Shown here: one piece after another, positions 26,248 to 35,700 of the stretch
Numbering within the stretch: position 1 is the stretch's first letter
Layout of the letters: each line of letters starts with the position of its first letter
From: Hyphomicrobium sp.
GTDB lineage: Bacteria > Pseudomonadota > Alphaproteobacteria > Rhizobiales > Hyphomicrobiaceae
Length of the DNA stretch: 64,000 nt
Direction: 5' to 3'
Assembly: GCA_002928955.1 (NCBI GenBank)
Contig: PERT01000013.1
Span: 1 to 64,000 of the forward strand
Made by a program: the position numbers and the translations under genes
The notes under the pieces: model-generated
Told to the model about the DNA's origin: nothing
What the model saw: the letters and a program-made list of their open reading frames with translations, nothing else
Databases searched by the model: none

Positions 26248-27750
26248 ATGTCGGGCCACGGAAGACAGGTTTGGGTGGGACAGCGAACGCAAGCGTCGGC
26301 CCGGGTTGGAGGTTCGATCCAGCTCAGGCTGAACCTTTTCGTGGCGTGGGCGCTCGCCGTCGTTCTGTATCCGGCGCCAGAGGTCTTTTCGCAAGTCGCG
26401 AATGGCGGCGAATCCGCCCACGGCTGGCAAACAAAGTCGACCGGTCCGGCACCTTCCAACGGCGCGGACAACAGTCGAACCAACGCGAATTCGGTACCTA
26501 AGTCTGGCCCCAAGCCGGCCACCGCGCCAGCAGCAAAGAATGCCGTGGCGCCCCAGAGCAACTCTCCATCTGGCCGGACGATCGAAGCGACGGGTGCCAA
26601 GCTGTTGACAGATGGAAACATAACAACGTTCAGTATTGATCTCACCAGGAGTCTCAAGGCAGAAATCGTAACGCTGGCAAATCCTTATCGCGTCATTGTC
26701 GACATGGCCAATGTCACGTTCCGACTGCCCGCGGGGACGGGTAGAGAGCCATTGGGCCTCGTCAGCGCCTTTCGCTATGGACTGTTTGCCGAAGGCAAGG
26801 CGCGCATCGTCCTGGACGCCACGGGCCCGGTTGTGATTTCGCGGGCTGAACTGAAGCCTGTTCCAGGTGGAAGCACCATGCGGCTCGCAATCGATTTGGT
26901 TGCGACGGACGCCGCGAGCTTTGGCGAGGGCACGGGGGCTGCTCGCGCCGCGGCTGCGGCGGCCATCGCTCAGGAGGCGCTGACCAAGGAGCAGAAGCCG
27001 ACAATTCATGAGGATCGGACCCCCGCCCCCAAACATCGGGCGAAACCCGTGATCATGATCGACCCGGGCCACGGCGGCATCGATCCGGGTGCGGTCAGCA
27101 CCGCCAATCTCTATGAAAAAACCGTTGTGCTGGCGGTCGCCAAGCAATTGCAGGCCGCGCTTGTCGCAAAGGGCCGCTACGACGTGTTGATGACGCGGCA
27201 ATCCGACGTATTCGTTTCGCTCGACCAGCGCTTGAAGCTATCGCGCCAGACGGCCCCGGATCTTTTCATTTCGTTGCACGCGGATTCCATCGACACGAAA
27301 GGGTTGACGCAGGCGATCCGGGGAGCATCGGTCTACACGTTATCGGAGCGGGCATCTGACGAACTGGCGCGGCTGGCGGCCGAGAAGGAGAACGCGTCGG
27401 ATCTGATCGCCGGGCTGCAGACTGCCGAAGGCGCGGGACAGGATCAGGTGCGGTCGATCTTGATCGACTTATTAAAGCGGGAAACCGCCAATTTCTCAGC
27501 GGATTTCTCACGTATGCTCGTTACGAAGCTGGGCAAGTCGGTGCCGCTGGCGCGCGATCATAGCCGGGCGGCCGCATTCAAGGTTTTGAAGCAGCCCGGA
27601 TCACCGTCCGTCCTTGTGGAACTCGGCTACCTCAGTAATTCGGACGACGAAAAGCTCATGACGTCGCCAGATTGGCAAAAGCAGGTGACGACTGCCATCG
27701 CACTTGCAGTCGATGCCTATTTTGGCCGGCGGGGCATAGGTTCGCGATAG
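26248..27750 (+). CDS. N-acetylmuramoyl-L-alanine amidase with AMIN domain (AmiC type)
   Basis: 500 residues from ATG 26248, which has a GGGG run upstream; the frame is open to GTG 26101, which would add a second hydrophobic stretch. A signal-like helix lies at about 28-46, then an AMIN domain (ITTFSIDLTRSLKAEIV, RVIVDMANVTF) that targets septal peptidoglycan, then Amidase_3 with the zinc ligands in MIDPGHGGIDPGA, the following Glu, SLHADS and VELGYLSN. It cleaves the stem peptide from MurNAc during cell separation. It is followed by mrcA and prfB, the usual Hyphomicrobiales order. Confidence 0.9.
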   Translation: MSGHGRQVWVGQRTQASARVGGSIQLRLNLFVAWALAVVLYPAPEVFSQVANGGESAHGWQTKSTGPAPSNGADNSRTNANSVPKSGPKPATAPAAKNAVAPQSNSPSGRTIEATGAKLLTDGNITTFSIDLTRSLKAEIVTLANPYRVIVDMANVTFRLPAGTGREPLGLVSAFRYGLFAEGKARIVLDATGPVVISRAELKPVPGGSTMRLAIDLVATDAASFGEGTGAARAAAAAAIAQEALTKEQKPTIHEDRTPAPKHRAKPVIMIDPGHGGIDPGAVSTANLYEKTVVLAVAKQLQAALVAKGRYDVLMTRQSDVFVSLDQRLKLSRQTAPDLFISLHADSIDTKGLTQAIRGASVYTLSERASDELARLAAEKENASDLIAGLQTAEGAGQDQVRSILIDLLKRETANFSADFSRMLVTKLGKSVPLARDHSRAAAFKVLKQPGSPSVLVELGYLSNSDDEKLMTSPDWQKQVTTAIALAVDAYFGRRGIGSR

Positions 27751-27930
27751 CCCGACCGTCCGCCGCCCACATGCACAACGACCCAAGGAGAACGACGTGG
27801 GTGTTGGCAAAGTTGGTGACGCGGACGACGTGATGCCACAATGCGTGTTAGATTGAGTTTGTCGGCGTGGGCGGTTGCTGCGTTGAAAAAAGCGGTCTAA
27901 ATACCGAGTTCCCAACGGACACCGAGGCGC

Positions 27931-30510
27931 ATGAGAGCCCCCGTCTATCCACCACCACAACAGCCGCAGAAAAGGCGCAAGCGTCGCAAGAGCTGGCTGT
28001 TGAGCTTCCTCGGCTTCGCGTTTGCCGCAGGCGTGGTGATGTTCCTTGTGGGCTCGGCGGTTGCCGGCTACTTCCTCTGGAAAGCATCCAAAGATCTGCC
28101 GGATTACGACAGCCTCGCGAAGTACGAGCCGCCTGTCATGTCGCGCATTCACGCTCACGATGGGTCGCTCATCGCGGAGTATGCGCGGGAACGCCGCATT
28201 TTCGTGCCGATCAACACGATCCCGAAGCAGGTTCTGGCGGCATTCCTGTCGGCCGAGGACAAGCGGTTCTACGAACACGGCGGCTTGGATTTCGTCGGCA
28301 TCGTACGGGCGCTGGTGGCTGCCGTTCAGAACAAGATCAAAGGCAGTGATAAACGCGATCAGGGCGCCTCGACCATTACCCAGCAGGTCGCCAAGAATTT
28401 CTTGTTGTCGAACGAACGGTCGCTCGAACGCAAGATCAAGGAGGCCATTCTTGCCATCAGGATCGAGCGAGCCTATTCGAAGGACAAGATCCTCGAGCTC
28501 TACCTGAACGAGATCTTCCTGGGTCTGAACTCCTACGGTGTCGCCGCAGCGTCTCTCAATTACTTCAGCAAGGAATTGAAGTATCTCGAACCGCACGAGG
28601 CGGCCTACCTGGCGGCATTGCCGAAGGCGCCCAACAACTACCATCCCTACAAGTCGGATACGACCAAGCGCCGCGCCAAGGAGCGCCGCAACTGGATTCT
28701 GGACGAGATGGTTCAGAATGGTCACTTGACTCGGGCGCAGGCGGACGAGGGCAAGAAAAAAGACCTGAGCGTCAATCCGCGTCAGTTCGGAACCCATATT
28801 TCCACGGCCGAGTTCTTCGCGGAGGAAGTCCGCCGCACGCTGTTCGCGCAGTACGGCGAAGAAAAGCTTTACGCGGGCGGCCTTTCGGTTCGAACGACGC
28901 TCGATCCGAAGCTGCAGCAGTATGCGCGGCGCGCGCTGATCGATGGGCTCGTCGCATTCGACCGGCAGCAAGGTTGGCGCGGCCCGATCTCGAAAATCGA
29001 CATCTCCGGCGACTGGGGCTTGGCGCTTGGTGCGATCGACAGCCCCTCCGACATTCAGCCGTGGCGGCTCGGCGTCGTGCTCGATTCACAGAAGACCAAG
29101 GCCATCGTGGGGTTGAAGCCTCAGAAACAGCCCGACGGCACCTTGGTCGCCCAGCGTGAGGCCGTCGAAGTCGGCTTCGAAGAAATCAAATGGGCCAAAA
29201 CGCTCGTCAGGAAGGCCGATCCAAAAGCGGTCAGCGACGTGCTGACTGCTGGCGACGTGATCTATGTTTCGCCGAAGGATCCGGCCAATCTGAACGGCAT
29301 CTGGTCGTTGATGCAGATCCCCGAGGTCGGCGGCGGACTGATCGCCATGGATCCGCACACCGGCCGCGTGCACGCGGTTGCCGGCGGGTTCTCGTTCGCC
29401 ATGAGCCAGTTTGACCGCGCCATGCAGGCCAAGCGTCAACCGGGCTCATCATTCAAACCGTTTGTCTACGCGGCAGCCATCGATAATGGCTACAAGCCGA
29501 CTTCGATCGTGCTTGACGCGCCGATCGAGATTGAAAGCCGGCCGGGCGAAATCTGGAAGCCGGAGAACTATAACAAGGAGAAGTCCTACGGGCCGACGAC
29601 GCTGCGGATCGGCATCGAGAAGTCGCGTAACCAGATGACGGTGCGGCTCGCCCAGGACATGGGAATGCCGATCATCACGGAATACGCTCGTCGCTTCGGC
29701 ATTTATGAAGACCTGCTGCCGGTGCTGTCGATGTCGCTCGGCGCCGGAGAAACCACGCTGCTGCGCATGACCACGGCGTATGCGATGCTGGCCAACGGTG
29801 GCAAGCAGGTCCGCCCCACCCTCGTCGACCGCATCCAGGACCGTTGGGGCAAGACCGTCTGGCGTCACGATGCGCGGAGCTGCGATGGCTGCAAGCTCGA
29901 CAAGTGGGCAGGGCAGCCCGAGCCCGAGATACCCGACGACCGGAAGCAGATCGTCGACCCGCACACCGCCTACCAGATGACGACGGTCATGGAAGGCGTG
30001 GTCCAGCGCGGAACCGCAACGGTTTTGAAGCCGCTCGGCCGGCCGATTGCGGGCAAGACCGGCACCACCAATGAAGAAAAGGACGCGTGGTTCGTCGGCT
30101 ACACGCCGGACATGGTCGTGGGTGTTTTCGTCGGATATGATACGCCCAAGCCGATGGGCAAGGGCCAGACCGGTGGCCAGATCGCAGCACCCATTTTCGG
30201 AAATTTCATGAAGCTCGCACTGGCCGAAAAGCCGGCTGTGCCGTTCCGCATTCCACCGGGAATCAAGCTCGTTCGCGTCAACCTCAAGACCGGGTTGCGA
30301 GCGGCCGGGGTCGAAGGCGAGCAATCGATCATGGAAGCCTTCAAGCCGTCCGAGGAGCCAGACGACGCCTTCTCAGTGATCGGGTTCTCTGATCCTTTGG
30401 CTTCGGGGCAAACAGGGGCAGCTCATTCGCCGGCGAACGCCTACGATAGCGCCCCCTCGACCTGGAACAACGGTAGCGGCCGCATCGGCCGGCCCGGTGG
30501 TCAGTGGTAG
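27931..30510 (+). CDS. mrcA: Penicillin-binding protein 1A (bifunctional peptidoglycan synthase)
   Basis: 859 residues. A basic N-terminus and one membrane helix (about 21-50) precede the GT51 glycosyltransferase with E109-D in SAEDKRFYEHGG and GASTITQQVAKN. The transpeptidase has the Ser506-x-x-Lys509 active site in PGSSFKPFVY, the SRN triad in EKSRNQMT, and KTG at 709-711. An OB-like insert lies between the two domains. It polymerises lipid II and cross-links strands. The gene is 180 bp after the amidase. Confidence 0.95.
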   Translation: MRAPVYPPPQQPQKRRKRRKSWLLSFLGFAFAAGVVMFLVGSAVAGYFLWKASKDLPDYDSLAKYEPPVMSRIHAHDGSLIAEYARERRIFVPINTIPKQVLAAFLSAEDKRFYEHGGLDFVGIVRALVAAVQNKIKGSDKRDQGASTITQQVAKNFLLSNERSLERKIKEAILAIRIERAYSKDKILELYLNEIFLGLNSYGVAAASLNYFSKELKYLEPHEAAYLAALPKAPNNYHPYKSDTTKRRAKERRNWILDEMVQNGHLTRAQADEGKKKDLSVNPRQFGTHISTAEFFAEEVRRTLFAQYGEEKLYAGGLSVRTTLDPKLQQYARRALIDGLVAFDRQQGWRGPISKIDISGDWGLALGAIDSPSDIQPWRLGVVLDSQKTKAIVGLKPQKQPDGTLVAQREAVEVGFEEIKWAKTLVRKADPKAVSDVLTAGDVIYVSPKDPANLNGIWSLMQIPEVGGGLIAMDPHTGRVHAVAGGFSFAMSQFDRAMQAKRQPGSSFKPFVYAAAIDNGYKPTSIVLDAPIEIESRPGEIWKPENYNKEKSYGPTTLRIGIEKSRNQMTVRLAQDMGMPIITEYARRFGIYEDLLPVLSMSLGAGETTLLRMTTAYAMLANGGKQVRPTLVDRIQDRWGKTVWRHDARSCDGCKLDKWAGQPEPEIPDDRKQIVDPHTAYQMTTVMEGVVQRGTATVLKPLGRPIAGKTGTTNEEKDAWFVGYTPDMVVGVFVGYDTPKPMGKGQTGGQIAAPIFGNFMKLALAEKPAVPFRIPPGIKLVRVNLKTGLRAAGVEGEQSIMEAFKPSEEPDDAFSVIGFSDPLASGQTGAAHSPANAYDSAPSTWNNGSGRIGRPGGQW

Positions 30511-30647
30511 TGATCGAAGCCTTCGCAGAGCCAATCGCCATCGAACCATAGATTGCCGTGGCGTGACAATCGCCCTATATCGATCCCCGCCCGTCACATC
30601 GCTCGTACGGTCACTCTTACATCCACCCAACTTCGGGAGGCTTCGCC

Positions 30648-31776
30648 ATGCGCGCTGAAGCAGTGAAAGCCATCGAATCGATCAAGGAGGCCATGACCCT
30701 CCTGAGGAGGTCACTTTGACTGGGACACCGCTGAATTTCGGCTCGCGGAGTTGAACAAGAAGTCGGAAGATCCCACCCTCTGGAACGATCCGGCGCAGGC
30801 GCAGAAAGTGATGCGGCAGCGCCAGACCCTGGAAGCGGCGGTGACAGCATTCAAGCGCATGGAGAGGGACCTCGACGACAGCGTGACGTTGATCGAACTG
30901 GGCGAGGCCGAAGGCGATGATGCGACGGTGGCTGAGGGCGAGGCACAACTTGCCCGCCTCGTCGAACACTCCGAACGCAAGAGCGTCGAAGCGCTGCTGT
31001 CGGGTGAGGCCGATGCCAACAACACCTATCTCGAAGTGCATGCGGGCGCCGGCGGCACCGAAAGCCAGGATTGGGCTTCGATGCTGCTGCGCATGTACAT
31101 GCGCTGGGGTGAGCGCCGCGGCTACAAGGTCAAGCTTATTGACGAGAGCGCCGGTGAAGAGGCTGGCATAAAGTCTGCGACACTCGAGATCATCGGTGAG
31201 AACGCTTATGGCTGGTTGAAGACGGAAGCCGGCGTACATCGACTGGTGCGCATCTCGCCCTATGATTCCAACGCCCGCCGCCACACGTCCTTTGCGTCCG
31301 TGACCGTTTATCCGGTGATCGACGACACCATCGACATCGAGATCAATCCGGCGGACATAGAAATCAGCTTCGCGCGCTCATCGGGCGCCGGCGGGCAGTC
31401 GGTCAACAAGACCGAGTCGGCCGTTCGCCTGCTGCACAAGCCCAGCAATATCATGATCTTTGCTCAGGAGCAGCGTTCGCAGCACCAAAACCGCGAGCTT
31501 GCCATGAACCGCCTGAAGTCAAAGCTTTACGAACTCGAGCTGAAGCGCCGCGAGGAAAAGGCACTCGCAGACCAGGCCGCCAAGTCGGACATCGGATGGG
31601 GTCACCAGATCCGGTCCTACGTCTTGCAGCCCTATCAGATGATCAAGGACTTGCGGACGGGCGTGCAGACGTCCGACACGTCCGGCGTGCTCGACGGTGA
31701 CATCGACCGGTTTATCGAGGCTACGCTCGCCCATCGCATCAAGGGTGGCGGCGGGGCTGTCGCAGATATCGACTAG
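30648..31776 (+). CDS. prfB: Peptide chain release factor 2, expressed by programmed +1 frameshift
   Basis: Reading from ATG 30648 gives 23 codons ending CTT, then an in-frame TGA (30717-30719). Skipping T30717 continues at GAC 30718 in the frame that runs to TAG 31774-31776, giving 375 residues (E. coli RF2: 365). The joined N-terminus (…[14 protein letters not shown]…NDP) matches RF2. SPY at 203-205 is the equivalent of the anticodon-like SPF motif, and GGQ at 248-250 triggers hydrolysis. RF2 reads UGA and UAA. It follows mrcA by 137 bp; a palindromic repeat starts at its stop codon. Confidence 0.96.
30705..30720 (+). promoter_or_regulatory. prfB programmed +1 frameshift signal
   Basis: AGGAGG (30705-30710) sits three bases before CTT TGA C (30714-30720), matching the RF2 recoding site: an internal Shine-Dalgarno, a slippery CUU and a UGA followed by C. 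Low RF2 lets the ribosome slip and make more RF2, a known autoregulatory loop. Confidence 0.95.
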
Positions 31777-31846
31777 TGTTCCGGCGCCGGCATTTGGTCG
31801 GTCAATCAGGTGCTGCAAGCGGGACCAAGTGTCGGAGACGGAACAC
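31773..31846. repeat. Dispersed palindromic repeat, unit B (copy 2)
   Basis: Arms 31776-31799 and 31823-31846 are inverted (outer GTGTTCC / GGAACAC, inner part diverged), with a 23-nt loop. It starts at the prfB stop codon, so it forms the 3' end hairpin of the prfB message and could stabilise or terminate it. There is no adjacent unit A. Confidence 0.75.
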
Positions 31847-32129
31847 GCGGTACGGCGATCAATCCCCGATCCAAGACAGCGTCAGAGTGGTCACGCGCGG
31901 ATTTCAAGGCACTGCCAAGAAAGCGCGCGAGATCTTATGTGCCTGAGTGGCAAGAATACTACATGTTGCACTTTGCCGTTGCGGGATGACTGCTTTAATA
32001 ACGTGAGGGGACGTCACCACACGATTTCTTGAAGTATGAATGCGCCCGGAACCGGCCAGGCCGGAGAGGACATGCCGGCGAGCAGCCGGCAGTTTCCGTG
32101 GCGTCAATAGAGGTGAGGACACGAGTCAT

Positions 32130-33689
32130 ATGGCTATGAGTACACTCAATCTTTTGTCGGGCCTCATGACGCCCGACTTCCTGAGGACCGTGGCACAGTC
32201 CACCGGCGAAAGTGACAGCGGTGTTGCCAAGGCGCTCGGGGCGGCTTTTCCCGCCATACTCGGCCAACTCGCCCAAGGTGCGGGAAATTCGACGCTGATG
32301 GGAAAAGTGGCCGAGATGGCCCGCGATCCCGCCATTGAAGCGTTGATGGGCCCCGGCGGGGGCATATTGGCCAGCGTTGGATCAATGCTCTCGCCAAGCT
32401 CGGCAAGCAGCCCCATCGGTGCCATCGGAACGTCGATGCTGGCGGGTCTGTTTGGTAGCAATATCGGCGGACTGGCGAGTGCGCTCAGCTCACTTGCGGG
32501 CCTTAAGAATGCTGGTTCGGCTTCCTCGCTGCTCGGATTGGCCGCGCCGATGGTGCTAGCTGCGGTCGGCAACAGGCTCGGCGGCTCGCTGACGGGCACA
32601 GCACTTTCGGTGCTGCTCGGTCAGGAAAAGAACGGCATCATGAGTGCGCTGCCGAGTGCACTTTCGGGAGCAATGGGACTTCTGGGAGGCGCAGCCTCCA
32701 CGATGGGAGCTCCGGGCATGGCTCCGGCAGCCGCCACGGTCGCGGCCGCAGCGGGTGCCGTGGCCAGTCAGGCAACGAGCCAAGTGACGGCGGCTGCTTC
32801 GGCCGCGGCCGACGCGGTAAAGTCGGTGGCCGCCGCAAGTCAGGCGCCGATCGCCGCCGCACCGCAGGTAAAGCCCGCGGCCGTTGCGCCTGCCCCCGCG
32901 GCGGTTGTGCACTCGGACGAACCTTCAGGCGGCTCGGCCATCGGTGGCAGCGTGCTTGGCCTGCTTCTGACCTGCGCCATTCTGGCTGGCGTCGTGTTTG
33001 GCGTGAACCAGTGCGCCAAGGCCACGGCACCGGTCGCGCCACCGGCCGTCAAGAAAGCGGAAACTCCGCCCGTCCCGGTTGCCAAGGCACCCGAGGCTCC
33101 AAAGCCTGTTGATAAGCCCGTGGTGGTCGCGGCTCCAGCTCCTGCTCCTGCTCCTGCTCCAGCACCGGCGCCCGCACCGGCACCGGTCAGCAAGTCGGCT
33201 AAGCTGCTCGCATCCCTGAAGCCGGGGGACGGCGGCCTGTTCAATTTGGCACTGCCAACGGGCAAGACCGTCGCGATTGCTGAAAAGGGAGTTGAGACCG
33301 AGCTGATAGGTTTTCTTGAGGACCAGTCGCAGCCAATCGACAAGGGAACGTGGTTCAACTTCGACCGGTTGACCTTCAAGACCGCCTCGACGGATCTCAC
33401 CCCAGAGTCGAAGGCGCAGATCGACGCTATTGCCGAGATTCTGAAAGCGTTCTCGACCGCGCACATCAAGATCGGCGGCTATACCGACAACCAGGGCGAT
33501 CCGGCGATGAACCTGAAGCTGTCGGACGATCGGGCCAAGCGCGTAATGTCCGAGATTGTCGGACTCGGCATCGCGCCGGATCGGCTGTCGGCAGAGGGCT
33601 ACGGCGATCAGCACGCCATTGGCGACAACGGGACGCCGGAAGGCCGCGCCAAAAACCGCCGCACGGCACTCAGCGTTCGTCAGCGTTGA
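32130..33689 (+). CDS. DUF937-OmpA fusion protein with one membrane helix
   Basis: 519 residues from ATG 32130; the frame is open to 32040, but that part lacks domain similarity. Residues 1 to about 190 are Gly/Ala/Ser/Leu-rich with the YidB/DUF937 pattern (SGVAKALGAAFPAILGQLAQGA). A membrane helix at about 273-295 is followed by a Pro-Ala repeat linker (about 330-352) and a C-terminal OmpA/MotB domain from about 405 (FDRLTF…, GGYTDNQGD, LSDDRAKRV) that binds peptidoglycan. So a cytoplasmic DUF937 part would be tied through the inner membrane to the cell wall. Function is unknown. About 280 bp with no gene precede it. Confidence 0.8.
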   Translation: MAMSTLNLLSGLMTPDFLRTVAQSTGESDSGVAKALGAAFPAILGQLAQGAGNSTLMGKVAEMARDPAIEALMGPGGGILASVGSMLSPSSASSPIGAIGTSMLAGLFGSNIGGLASALSSLAGLKNAGSASSLLGLAAPMVLAAVGNRLGGSLTGTALSVLLGQEKNGIMSALPSALSGAMGLLGGAASTMGAPGMAPAAATVAAAAGAVASQATSQVTAAASAAADAVKSVAAASQAPIAAAPQVKPAAVAPAPAAVVHSDEPSGGSAIGGSVLGLLLTCAILAGVVFGVNQCAKATAPVAPPAVKKAETPPVPVAKAPEAPKPVDKPVVVAAPAPAPAPAPAPAPAPAPVSKSAKLLASLKPGDGGLFNLALPTGKTVAIAEKGVETELIGFLEDQSQPIDKGTWFNFDRLTFKTASTDLTPESKAQIDAIAEILKAFSTAHIKIGGYTDNQGDPAMNLKLSDDRAKRVMSEIVGLGIAPDRLSAEGYGDQHAIGDNGTPEGRAKNRRTALSVRQR

Positions 33690-33901
33690 GCTTCAGGTCG
33701 CAGACCCGATTTTGCAGATAAGTTTGCAGTGTCGTGGCCGAACCGCGTGATCGGCGAAAGAACGGGTGGCCCGCAATGGCCGCCCGTTTTGCATTGCGGA
33801 CAGTCCGGTCGGGTCGTTGCTCGAGAGAAAACCGTTCAACAGGCGCTCCATGCCATGCTAGATCCGCCGGCTCTACTCGAGTTCATTCACAATCGGCGCC
33901 G

Positions 33902-34840
33902 ATGTCACAAACTTCGCGACAGCTCACGTTAATTACCTCCTCCGGCTTCGGGAGCTATGCGCTTCTCGACTCGGGCGGCGGGCGCAAACTTGAGCGGTTC
34001 GGGTCGATCGTCGTCGACCGGCCGGAGGTGCAGGCCATCTGGCGCCGGCAGCAGCCAGATGTCGAATGGGCGAAAGCGCACGCGGTATTCTCCGCCTCGG
34101 TCGAGGACGATGAAAAGGGTAGGTGGCGCGTTGACAAGCCGGTACCCGACAGCTGGCCGGTGGTGATCGGGACGAGACGTGGCGGGACGACTGGAGGTGC
34201 AAATGCGCCGGACGTAACCATGTTGTGCAGATTGCAGGGGCTTTGGCACCTCGGGCTTTTCCCGGAACAGCTGCCGCACTGGCGGTGGATGCTGGAGCGC
34301 TTGGATGAAGTCAAGGGCGAGCGCCCGCGCGTGTTGAACCTGTTCGCGTACACCGGCGCGGCCACGCTGATCGCGGCGGCTGCAGGTGCCGAGGTGACAC
34401 ACGTCGACGCCTCCAAGAAGGCGATTGCCTGGGCGAAGGAGAACCAGGCAGCCTCCAAGTTGGCAGACAAGCCGGTGCGCTGGATCTTGGATGACGCGAC
34501 AAAGTTCGTGGCCCGCGAGGCACGCCGGGGCAAGACTTATGATGTGATCCTGGTTGATCCGCCGAAATTCGGGCGTGGACCCGAGGGCGAAGTCTGGGAT
34601 CTGTTCACTGGCCTGCCGCATTTGCTGCGTGACTGCACCGCGCTGCTCGCGCCGGATCGCGCGGCGATGATCTTGACTGTTTATGCCATTCGCGCGTCGG
34701 CGCTGGCATTCGATCAAGTGATGCGGCAGCACCTTGTGAACCGCGGCGGGCGATATGATACTGGAGAGCTGGCGATCGAGCCGGTTGGCGGCAGGTTTGC
34801 GGTTCCGACGTCGTTGTTCACGCGCTGGGTGTCGGCATGA
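33902..34840 (+). CDS. Class I SAM-dependent RNA methyltransferase (RlmI-like)
   Basis: 312 residues from ATG 33902; an in-frame upstream extension to 33734 has no family features. VLNLFAYTGAATL is the SAM-binding motif I, VDASKKAIAWAKEN motif II, and VDPPKFGRGP motif IV. The pattern fits the RlmI/RlmK-like m5C rRNA methyltransferase superfamily, but the N-terminal PUA domain of RlmI is absent. The target base is unknown. The stop overlaps the next gene (ATGA, 34837-34840), another RNA methyltransferase. Confidence 0.82.
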   Translation: MSQTSRQLTLITSSGFGSYALLDSGGGRKLERFGSIVVDRPEVQAIWRRQQPDVEWAKAHAVFSASVEDDEKGRWRVDKPVPDSWPVVIGTRRGGTTGGANAPDVTMLCRLQGLWHLGLFPEQLPHWRWMLERLDEVKGERPRVLNLFAYTGAATLIAAAAGAEVTHVDASKKAIAWAKENQAASKLADKPVRWILDDATKFVAREARRGKTYDVILVDPPKFGRGPEGEVWDLFTGLPHLLRDCTALLAPDRAAMILTVYAIRASALAFDQVMRQHLVNRGGRYDTGELAIEPVGGRFAVPTSLFTRWVSA

Positions 34841-35697
34841 CAGGGCGCGGGCCGGGCAAAAGACCAGAGCGAGGCGAGAGTGCCGGCGCGGGCCCCCGCC
34901 TCATCACCAGCCTCACCAACGACCGGATCAAGGCGGTCCGCGCACTTGAGATGCGCAAGGAGCGCAAGGAGACCGGATTGTTCGTGGCGGAGGGTGCGTC
35001 GATACTGGTGACGGCCCGGGACGCTGGTTTTGTGCCCGAAAGACTCGTTCTTCTTGCCGGGTCGGCCGACAGCAGCATTCCGCGAGGGCTCGTCGCATGG
35101 GCGCTCGAAGCGGGTTCTGACGTGCTCGAGGTCTCCGACGCGGTCCTTGCCAAGCTGTCGGCCAAGGACAACCCGCAGACCATGCTGGGCGTCTTCCAGC
35201 AGCGCTGGGTGTCGTTGCCTGATGTGGGATCGCTCGCGTCGTCGTCGTGCTGGGTGGTCCTTGAAGAGGTGCGCGACCCAGGCAATCTCGGTACCATCGC
35301 GCGAACCGTCGACGCGGTCGGGGCCGATGGCATCATCCTGGTTGGCAACTGCTGCGATCCCTATTCGCGGGAGTGCGTGCGCGCCACTATGGGATCGATC
35401 TTCACCGTTCCGATCACGCGAGCAACGAGACCTGCGTTTCTCGAGTGGCGCGCCCGTTGGCCGGGCACAGTGATCGGCACGCACTTGACAGCGACCGGGG
35501 ACTTCCGATCCGTGACGCCTGAAGAGCCCATTCTGCTGATCATGGGCAGCGAAGGGCCGGGCCTCTCGGACGAAATGGCCGAGGCATGCTCCTTGCTCGT
35601 CAAGATACCGATGGCCGGTTCGCTCGACAGCCTCAATCTCGCGATTGCGACTGCGCTGGCACTTTACCAGCTCCGAAGCCCACACCTGAGGCTTTGA
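34837..35697 (+). CDS. TrmH/SpoU family RNA 2'-O-methyltransferase
   Basis: 286 residues. A substrate-binding N-terminal domain (LITSLTNDRIKAVRAL) leads to the SPOUT knot: motif 1 DPGNLGTIARTVDA, motif 2 IMGSEGPGLSDE and motif 3 IPMAGSLDSLNLAIA. It methylates ribose 2'-OH in rRNA or tRNA; the exact site cannot be read. It is translationally coupled to the preceding methyltransferase and 3 bp from the following PRMT-like gene. Confidence 0.9.
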   Translation: MTGRGPGKRPERGESAGAGPRLITSLTNDRIKAVRALEMRKERKETGLFVAEGASILVTARDAGFVPERLVLLAGSADSSIPRGLVAWALEAGSDVLEVSDAVLAKLSAKDNPQTMLGVFQQRWVSLPDVGSLASSSCWVVLEEVRDPGNLGTIARTVDAVGADGIILVGNCCDPYSRECVRATMGSIFTVPITRATRPAFLEWRARWPGTVIGTHLTATGDFRSVTPEEPILLIMGSEGPGLSDEMAEACSLLVKIPMAGSLDSLNLAIATALALYQLRSPHLRL

Positions 35698-35700
35698 CCG

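Noticed and set aside
33123-33190. CTCCTG-type tandem repeat
   Set aside because: It encodes the Pro-Ala linker of the DUF937-OmpA protein; coding low complexity, not a separate repeat.
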